The notes under the pieces: generated by a model
Database searches by the model: none
Told to the model about the DNA's origin: nothing
Seen by the model: only the letters and a program-made list of their open reading frames with translations
Part shown: in pieces, positions 59,701 to 64,000 of the stretch
Position numbering within the stretch: the first letter of the stretch is position 1
How the letters are laid out: each line of letters opens with the position of its first letter
Program-made: the position numbers and the translations under genes
From: Halomonas sp. THAF5a
GTDB taxonomy: Bacteria > Pseudomonadota > Gammaproteobacteria > Pseudomonadales > Halomonadaceae
NCBI RefSeq assembly: GCF_009363755.1
Contig: NZ_CP045417.1
Span: 806,001 to 870,000 of the forward strand
Reading direction: 5' to 3'
DNA: 64,000 nucleotides

Positions 59701-60294
59701 GAGGACAACGCCCAGGCCTTCACCATCGATCGCGCGCGCCCCGACCTGCTGGCGCTATGCCGTTCGCCGCAGGTCATCAACGACGCCGAGGCGCACGACC
59801 GCTGCATCCGCCAGCTGCTGGAGCGCGTGCGCCTGCGCGTGGCGCTCGTCTCGCCGTGGATCTCCCTCGAGCGGCTGCGCGAGACCGGGCTGCTGCAGTG
59901 CCTCACACAGGCGGTCGAGCGTGGGGTGGAGGTCAGCGTCTATGTGGACCACCACTTCAACACCACCAGCGCCAACCGGACGGATGCCCAGAAGGCCGCC
60001 CGGCTCGACCAGTGCCGGGACGCCCTGCAGGAGGAGGGAATCAGGGTGCGGGTCGTTAAGGGGGTGCACAGCAAGCTGATCATGGCCGATGATCGCTTCA
60101 TATGCGTGGGCTCCTTCAACTGGGCCAGCGCCGCGAGGAGCGGGCCCTACAAGAACATGGAGACCTCCATGCTCTACAGCGGCAATCTCTGCGAAGAGAT
60201 CCAGCTCCAGCTCGAGGCCCTGAACCACCGCGCCCTGCCGGACGCGCGTCACGAGTCGCTCGGCTTCGCGGAAGAGGGGGGCGGTCAGGTGTAG
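56737..60294 (+). CDS. SF1 (Dna2/Upf1-like) helicase fused to phospholipase D nuclease; Mokosh type II-like
   Basis: 1185 residues. Walker A INGPPGTGKTTF is near residue 298, a long Glu/Arg-rich helical insert spans about 430-690, and motif II LLIIDEAGQVAPEV is near 694. Motifs V-VI (GTVHALQGAERPVILFS, NVAVSRAKDSFMVFGD) are near 913-965. The C-terminus has a single PLD motif, HSKLIMADDRFICVGSFNWAS, near 1110. COG1112-type helicase plus PLD nuclease in one protein is the reported architecture of MkoC of the Mokosh type II anti-phage system. The start ATG at 56737 follows AGCGAGAAAACGGC. No partner gene is adjacent. Identity as a defence gene is inferred from architecture. Confidence 0.8.
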   Translation: MSDATPVPSVSQWLRYWRNSLADAESGRGALGEKELKALSPVETAVYRNGRIPSSAPLLAELFEGEPEETRLVRVVLRPAVYRSRQEHGTQKQALYPEVVTPLTCVLWVSRQGDMLPAEPPVIPRDLLSPQADDRFTLGEVEAQDRLLTREAVSVWSEQEATALLEGEGAERHEILWQAYYRVSRRLFEQLVDLERLRSGFENLGEARLLKVEPQAKGAARHILNLYDWLGATPRAWPLLERYALACPEAQYRPCTEALARLDTRLGHANTAYPLARAQRDALAQAMAMEEGEILAINGPPGTGKTTFVLSVVASLWVGAALEEAEPPLIVAASTNNQAVTNILAAFAKDFEEGDGPLGRRWLPGVDSYGGFYPARSREDEAAREYQTPAFYRRLERPDYLEGAEGTFLSRARAAFDDEALQDVPSVRRRLHGELVAMRDRLVDIRHRWDTLSELAERLGEDAEARQQEARRTLAALEEERDAIEAALRQWKRFCADESLWLSLLSILPPVARRRRLQRELFIDESLDERARAIIHEAAQASPEAALRAWLEERQARGERLLGDIEERQALLEERAAEAARLRTLLPADVAPDDLAAIDASLDTSLRYSLFRLAVHYWEARWLEDCRAQARVLAEEAQRAEKTGLKAVRPRWRRRMKLTPCIVSTLHSLPSHMMHSVYEGPDRYRQEYLENEIDLLIIDEAGQVAPEVAGASFALAKRALVIGDVHQIQPVSTQVEAVDVGNLRHQALLECVEHYDELRETGRSVVDGSVMRIAQQASRYRYLDEAEPGMFLQEHRRCLTAIIAYCNDLCYRGLLLPRRETPPRDPTWPPFSYVHVDGRVESLPSGSRINRQEAETLAEWLATHRGALEERHGAPLQEIVGVVTPFKAQALLIQAACRTRDIPVAGDERAVTVGTVHALQGAERPVILFSAVYSRHDDGGFIDRDPSMLNVAVSRAKDSFMVFGDMDVIAGAAPGSPRHLLGRYLFADEDNAQAFTIDRARPDLLALCRSPQVINDAEAHDRCIRQLLERVRLRVALVSPWISLERLRETGLLQCLTQAVERGVEVSVYVDHHFNTTSANRTDAQKAARLDQCRDALQEEGIRVRVVKGVHSKLIMADDRFICVGSFNWASAARSGPYKNMETSMLYSGNLCEEIQLQLEALNHRALPDARHESLGFAEEGGGQV

Positions 60295-60383
60295 GGCCCC
60301 GGATGATTAGTTAGATCAGTGTTCTCGATTGATGGGTAGGATCAAATCAATTGGCAGGCGCTTCGATAGGGCCACTTGAGCGT

Positions 60384-62009
60384 TTATTCGGGCGCTCGGC
60401 TCGGACAGCTTTCTCGTCCCTCCCCAATTGGCGTGAAGAGCTCTGCAAGAACTGGCGGGTAGGCCTCGTCCTGGACATAGCCTGGCGTTTCTTCGTACCA
60501 GTAATGACCAAGCATCGTGCTCCCACGTCCGGTCGTCCAAGTGCAGGTCAGCACCAGCGCTCCTTCTGCACGCAAGGTACTGAAGGCGCCGGGAAAGGCC
60601 TCGGCTATGGGGTCGTTAGGCATGATCACTCTGCGCAAGATTTCAAATTCCGATATTTCGCCGAGGCTCTGTCGGGTAAGCTGGCCAGGCTCCTTGCGGG
60701 TAAGGAACCGCATTTGCAGGGGCCAGTTATCGCGGGCGTCTTTAGGGAGCGGTGGTTCGAAGTCGTCGGGAACGGCGTTCTCCCAATCGATTGTGGTGTA
60801 GACACCCTGCGTCCAGCGCCGTGCCCCTTCTGGCGCGGCAGCAACCGTACCACCGGTCGCGCAATCGACCTCCACGCTGCCCCAGCTCCGTGAGGTAAAC
60901 TCGGGGCGACAAACCTCGTCGGGGATCAAGAACGTTCCCCAGGCCGCGCGGTAGACGCAGTCGGTACGTCCGTCGTCACGCGGGTTTTCTGCGACAAGGC
61001 AGGCCGTTGGCTTCTCGCGGTAGGACTCACGCGGATCGCCTGCTCGAAAGTGCTGAGCGGTGCACTCAAAGACGGCGTCTCCGCCGGGCAGCGCGGTAAT
61101 GCGGTGGATGGGGCTCGCGCCCGCGAACGGGTCGCTGGCGAGCGCGTCGACCGTTGCTTGCGGTGGGGAAAGGCGGTATAGCGTGTCGACATAGCAACCG
61201 CACCAGGCGGCGTCCTTTTCCGAGAAGGCTTTGCGGTTACAGTTCCTGATGATCTCGCGATAGGCACCGCCCTCCGCCGTATCGGCGGGCGGCAGTCTGG
61301 CAGACCGGAACATTCGGCCAGGTGCTCCGCGGCCGAAATCTCGTAATCCTTCAGCCAGATGCCTTGCCTGAGGAGAGTTGCAGCCATAGCGGTCGAGAAA
61401 AAGCGCCACATCCCACCGCGCATCCGGCGATGGCAGTACACCCAAGTCTCTTCGCGCAGCCGAGGCGTCGTCACACATTGCCTGTGCCTGATCGCGCGTC
61501 ATGGAACCGGAGGAGTCCCAACTGCAGGCGTTAGAAGCATTGATCCCGAGAATCGCCACCCAGCCTGCCTGCAAGATCTCGCTGTCCGATAGGTTGCCTG
61601 ACTGGAACCGTTCGAATAAGTCAGCGGCGGAGGCAAAGATATAGGGCAGCGCCTCGTGCGATACACTGTCGAGTCCGAGCGCAGGACAGGCGGCTGCTAG
61701 GTCGGCCAGCGAGGTTGCCCAGTAGCGGGTGTTGTCGAGGCCGCGCGCCGGCGCCCTATTGAACCGTTCGGCGAAAATCTCGGGCAGAAAATCGGGGCGG
61801 CGATACCCGGAAGGGTCGAAATCGGGGAGTTCAGCGGCCCGCTCTGATAAGCGCTCGGTCCAGCCGCGCGGTATCGCCCCATCATCGATCGTCAAGATGC
61901 GCGGGCCTTCAACGGTCGCACCCTGCTGGGCGACAGCAGGTGCCGCGCTAAGCTGAGCGAACGCAACAGTAGGGATCCACAGCATGAGCAGAGTCAATTG
62001 ACCGACCAT
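60384..62009 (-). CDS. Secreted cysteine-containing protein of unknown function
   Basis: 541 residues with a signal peptide (LTLLMLWIPTVAFAQ). At least ten Cys are spread through the mature chain (for example NCNRKAFSEKDAAWCGCYVD, CTAQHF, DCVYRAAWG), so disulfides are likely and the protein is probably periplasmic or secreted. I recognise no domain. GC content is visibly lower than neighbours, which suggests acquisition. GGAG lies about 10 bases before the ATG. It is convergent with the helicase-nuclease gene, 89 bases from its end. Confidence 0.7.
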   Translation of the reverse strand: MVGQLTLLMLWIPTVAFAQLSAAPAVAQQGATVEGPRILTIDDGAIPRGWTERLSERAAELPDFDPSGYRRPDFLPEIFAERFNRAPARGLDNTRYWATSLADLAAACPALGLDSVSHEALPYIFASAADLFERFQSGNLSDSEILQAGWVAILGINASNACSWDSSGSMTRDQAQAMCDDASAARRDLGVLPSPDARWDVALFLDRYGCNSPQARHLAEGLRDFGRGAPGRMFRSARLPPADTAEGGAYREIIRNCNRKAFSEKDAAWCGCYVDTLYRLSPPQATVDALASDPFAGASPIHRITALPGGDAVFECTAQHFRAGDPRESYREKPTACLVAENPRDDGRTDCVYRAAWGTFLIPDEVCRPEFTSRSWGSVEVDCATGGTVAAAPEGARRWTQGVYTTIDWENAVPDDFEPPLPKDARDNWPLQMRFLTRKEPGQLTRQSLGEISEFEILRRVIMPNDPIAEAFPGAFSTLRAEGALVLTCTWTTGRGSTMLGHYWYEETPGYVQDEAYPPVLAELFTPIGEGRESCPSRAPE

Positions 62010-62175
62010 GCGAGTGATCTCCGAGATGATAATGAGAATAAGCTAGCTTGCGGCAACTAACCCTGCAACCTCACCCAGAGTTACATCGCTTCGACACTGG
62101 CAGCAGCTGAACGGTTGGCTATTGGAAGACTTCTTGGCCTGGCTGATAGTGTTCCCCGAGCGTACGCCGTGCTGC

Positions 62176-62325
62176 CGTTGCACCGGGCAGAGTGTCTTGG
62201 TGCTGGAGATGGTCATTACCTTCGAACGGGTGACCGGTTAGCAGGTGCCGTATCGCATTGCCCCGCGCCGCGAGGGCGATCTTGCCGTCCTCTGGGCCGA
62301 CGCAGCCAAGGCCGAGCTGGCACAC
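62176..62325 (+). pseudogene. Remnant of UDP-glucose 4-epimerase (galE) C-terminal region
   Basis: The plus-strand frame reads TGQSVLVLEMVITFERVTG, then an in-frame TAG (62239-62241), then QVPYRIAPRREGDLAVLWADAAKAEL. This matches the GalE segment TG..SVLEV..AFE..SG..VPY.IAPRREGDLA..WADASKAE.EL. Both sides are cut: upstream sequence lacks the Rossmann part, and similarity ends before the last helix. It is therefore a decayed fragment, not a gene. It fills most of the 325-base gap 62010-62334. Confidence 0.75.
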
Positions 62326-62334
62326 CGTGCGCGG

Positions 62335-64000
62335 CTAGTGGCCAACCAGCTTCGCCCGACTGGTGCCGTTGCCGAGCGGCTCCACCTGGATCTGCACCGG
62401 GATGCGTTCGTGCATCTCCTGCACGTGGGAGATCACGCCCACCCGGCGGCCCAGCGCCTGTAGGCCGTCCAGTGCCTCCATGGCCAGCGCCAGGGATTGC
62501 GGGTCGAGGCTGCCGAAGCCCTCGTCGATGAACAGCGATTCGATGGTGAGCTCGCCGGAGGCCATGGAGGCGAGCCCCAGTGCCAGGGCCAGCGAGACCA
62601 GGAAGGTCTCGCCGCCGGAGAGCGAGTGCACCGAGCGGCGCTCGTCGCCCATGTCGACGTCCACCACCAGCAGGCCCAGGGGGCTGCCGCCCCGCACCAG
62701 CCGGTAGCGGCGGCTAAGGCCGCTCAGGTGCGCGTTGGCGTGCTCCAGCAGCTGCTCGAGGTTGTAGGCCTGGGCGATGCGCCGGAAGGCCTTGCCGTCG
62801 GCGGAGCCGATCAGCTCGCTGATCTGGCCCCAGCGGCGGAACTCGGCCTGGGCGGCCTCCAGCTCGGCCTGGCCGGCCTTGCGCCGCGCCCGCTTGCGAT
62901 CGTCATCGCTCAGGGCGAAGGCGGCGGCGTCGCGGGCTTGCTGGGCCTCGTCCAGGCGCGGGGCCAGGTCGGCCTGGGCCTCTTCCAGGGCCTCCCGACG
63001 GCGGCGCAGCTCGTCGGCCACGGCGTCGCCGAGCAGCGCCTTGTCGCGGTCGTCTTCGCGACTCACTTCCTCGGTCTCCTCGATCAGGCCTTGGTCGCGG
63101 CGATGGCGCAGCAGGGCGTCGCGGCGCTCGGTGAGGGTGGCGGCGGCGCGCTGGTGGGCCTGGTCGGCGGCCTCGATCTGCCGCTCCTCGTCTAGGGCCG
63201 CCTCGTCGGACTGGGCGAGCAGCCGCGTGAGGGTGGCGTCGGTCAGCTCGGGGTGCGCCGCGCGCCAGTCGGCAAGCTCCCGGGCGAGGGTGTCGCGCTC
63301 CCGGTGAAGCCCCTCGAGCCGCTCGGCCTCGTGCTCGACCCGCTGGGCGAGGCGCTGCTGCGCCTGCTGGGCCGCGTGCCAACGCGCCTGGGCGGCGTCG
63401 CGGGCCTGGCGGGCCTGCTCCTGGCGAGCGTCGAGGTGCTGCTGCCAGGCGTCCGGCGAGGCGTGCTCGCCGAGCCGGGCGGCGAGTCCGCGGGCGAGTG
63501 TCTCGCGTTCGTCGCGCAGCGGCGGCAGCCGCTCGTCCAGCTCGGCCAGGGCCGTGTCGGCATGCTGCCTCTCGGCTTCCAGGCGCGCCAGGGCGACATG
63601 GCCCTCCTGCAGCGCCTGCTCCAGCGGGGCGAGCTCGGCCTCGGCCCGGGCCAGCTCGTCCAGGCGCTCTCGCGCCTCGCGGCGGCGGGTCTCGCTCGCC
63701 TCGCGCTCGGCCTCGAGCCACTCCTTCCGCTCGCTCGCATCATTGGCGGCGAGCTCGTGCTGGAGGGGATGCGCCTCCAGGGCCTCCCGGGCGGCGTCGC
63801 GCTGCCGCTCGGCCGTTTCATTGTCCTGCCGGTGGCGGGCGAGGGCGGCCTCCACGGCGCGATACTCGCCGAAAAGCTCGTCGCGTTTCTTCTGGGCCGC
63901 GTCGCGCGCCTCGCGAGCCGCGTCGAGCTGGCGGGTTTCCTCCGCCTCCTGGGCCTCGAGCTGGGCGGCCTCCGGCGTGGCCGGCGGGTGCTGCCGCCAG
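62335..64000 (-). CDS. sbcC: Exonuclease SbcC, C-terminal part (runs off the window)
   Basis: 555 codons are present; the frame is open to the window edge, so the N-terminal ATPase half and start are missing. A long coiled coil (Ala/Arg/Glu/Leu-rich) runs to about 62,950. Next are the ABC signature LSGGETFLVSLALALGLASM, Walker B ESLFIDEGFGSLDPQSL and a C-terminal ISHVQEMHERIPVQIQVEPLGNG. SbcC with SbcD cleaves hairpin and double-strand DNA ends. sbcD is expected beyond the right end. The stop lies at the galE remnant boundary. Confidence 0.93.
   Translation of the reverse strand, partial: WRQHPPATPEAAQLEAQEAEETRQLDAAREARDAAQKKRDELFGEYRAVEAALARHRQDNETAERQRDAAREALEAHPLQHELAANDASERKEWLEAEREASETRRREARERLDELARAEAELAPLEQALQEGHVALARLEAERQHADTALAELDERLPPLRDERETLARGLAARLGEHASPDAWQQHLDARQEQARQARDAAQARWHAAQQAQQRLAQRVEHEAERLEGLHRERDTLARELADWRAAHPELTDATLTRLLAQSDEAALDEERQIEAADQAHQRAAATLTERRDALLRHRRDQGLIEETEEVSREDDRDKALLGDAVADELRRRREALEEAQADLAPRLDEAQQARDAAAFALSDDDRKRARRKAGQAELEAAQAEFRRWGQISELIGSADGKAFRRIAQAYNLEQLLEHANAHLSGLSRRYRLVRGGSPLGLLVVDVDMGDERRSVHSLSGGETFLVSLALALGLASMASGELTIESLFIDEGFGSLDPQSLALAMEALDGLQALGRRVGVISHVQEMHERIPVQIQVEPLGNGTSRAKLVGH

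Noticed and set aside
62119..62325. 68-residue minus-strand frame before sbcC
   Set aside because: It is antisense to the galE remnant, whose plus-strand translation gives clear family similarity.

Overview
The window is GC-rich, densely coded DNA of a gammaproteobacterium. I infer Halomonas or a close relative from codon usage, gene families and the dispersed repeats; no rRNA or taxonomic marker is present. I saw no tRNA, rRNA, CRISPR array, insertion sequence or complete prophage. Long antisense reading frames are common at this GC content and were ignored.

Layout. 0-10.6 kb is ordinary chromosome: PhoD-like phosphatase, NnrU-like membrane protein, cold-shock protein with long leader and terminator, SLC13-type permease, carboxylesterase, PAS-GGDEF diguanylate cyclase, PIN-PhoH protein and a patatin. 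10.9-17.1 kb is the most unusual region. A four-gene operon encodes a glycine-rich secreted protein, two further secreted proteins and a periplasmic C39 peptidase-like protein. It lies behind a sigma-54 promoter and next to a convergent outer-membrane beta-barrel gene and a sigma-54 activator with a degenerate receiver domain. The gene set resembles the Fap functional-amyloid system (subunits, FapD-like C39 protein, FapF-like barrel), but the main exported protein is a different, glycine-rich polypeptide.

17.9-21.2 kb holds an SDR oxidoreductase and two divergent L,D-transpeptidases. 21.3-34.1 kb is a complete nitrate assimilation cluster: nirD, nirB, an FAD oxidoreductase, nasS, nasT, the nitrate reductase, cobA for siroheme, a dienelactone hydrolase-like gene and a nitrate transporter. 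Its three transcription units each have a sigma-54-like promoter followed by leader hairpins. In the nir leader both hairpins carry six-base loops with A1 and G4, the form recognised by ANTAR proteins such as NasT.

34.5-51.3 kb is mixed housekeeping: ABC exporter, MocR regulator/LysE exporter pair, M23 peptidase, pirin/LysR pair, glutathionyl-hydroquinone reductase, YaiI, DEAD-box helicase, EamA transporter, glutamine amidotransferase, ArgE, homocysteine methyltransferase and a monooxygenase-like protein. 51.6-56.3 kb is an MntR-type regulator with a manganese/zinc ABC transporter operon whose two permeases both carry an extra cytoplasmic domain.

56.3-62.3 kb looks accessory. It has a REP-like element, a dense array of TCGACATGT-type motifs, a 1185-residue SF1 helicase fused to a phospholipase-D nuclease (resembling type II Mokosh anti-phage proteins), a cysteine-containing secreted protein gene of lower GC, and a galE fragment with an in-frame stop. 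The window ends inside sbcC.
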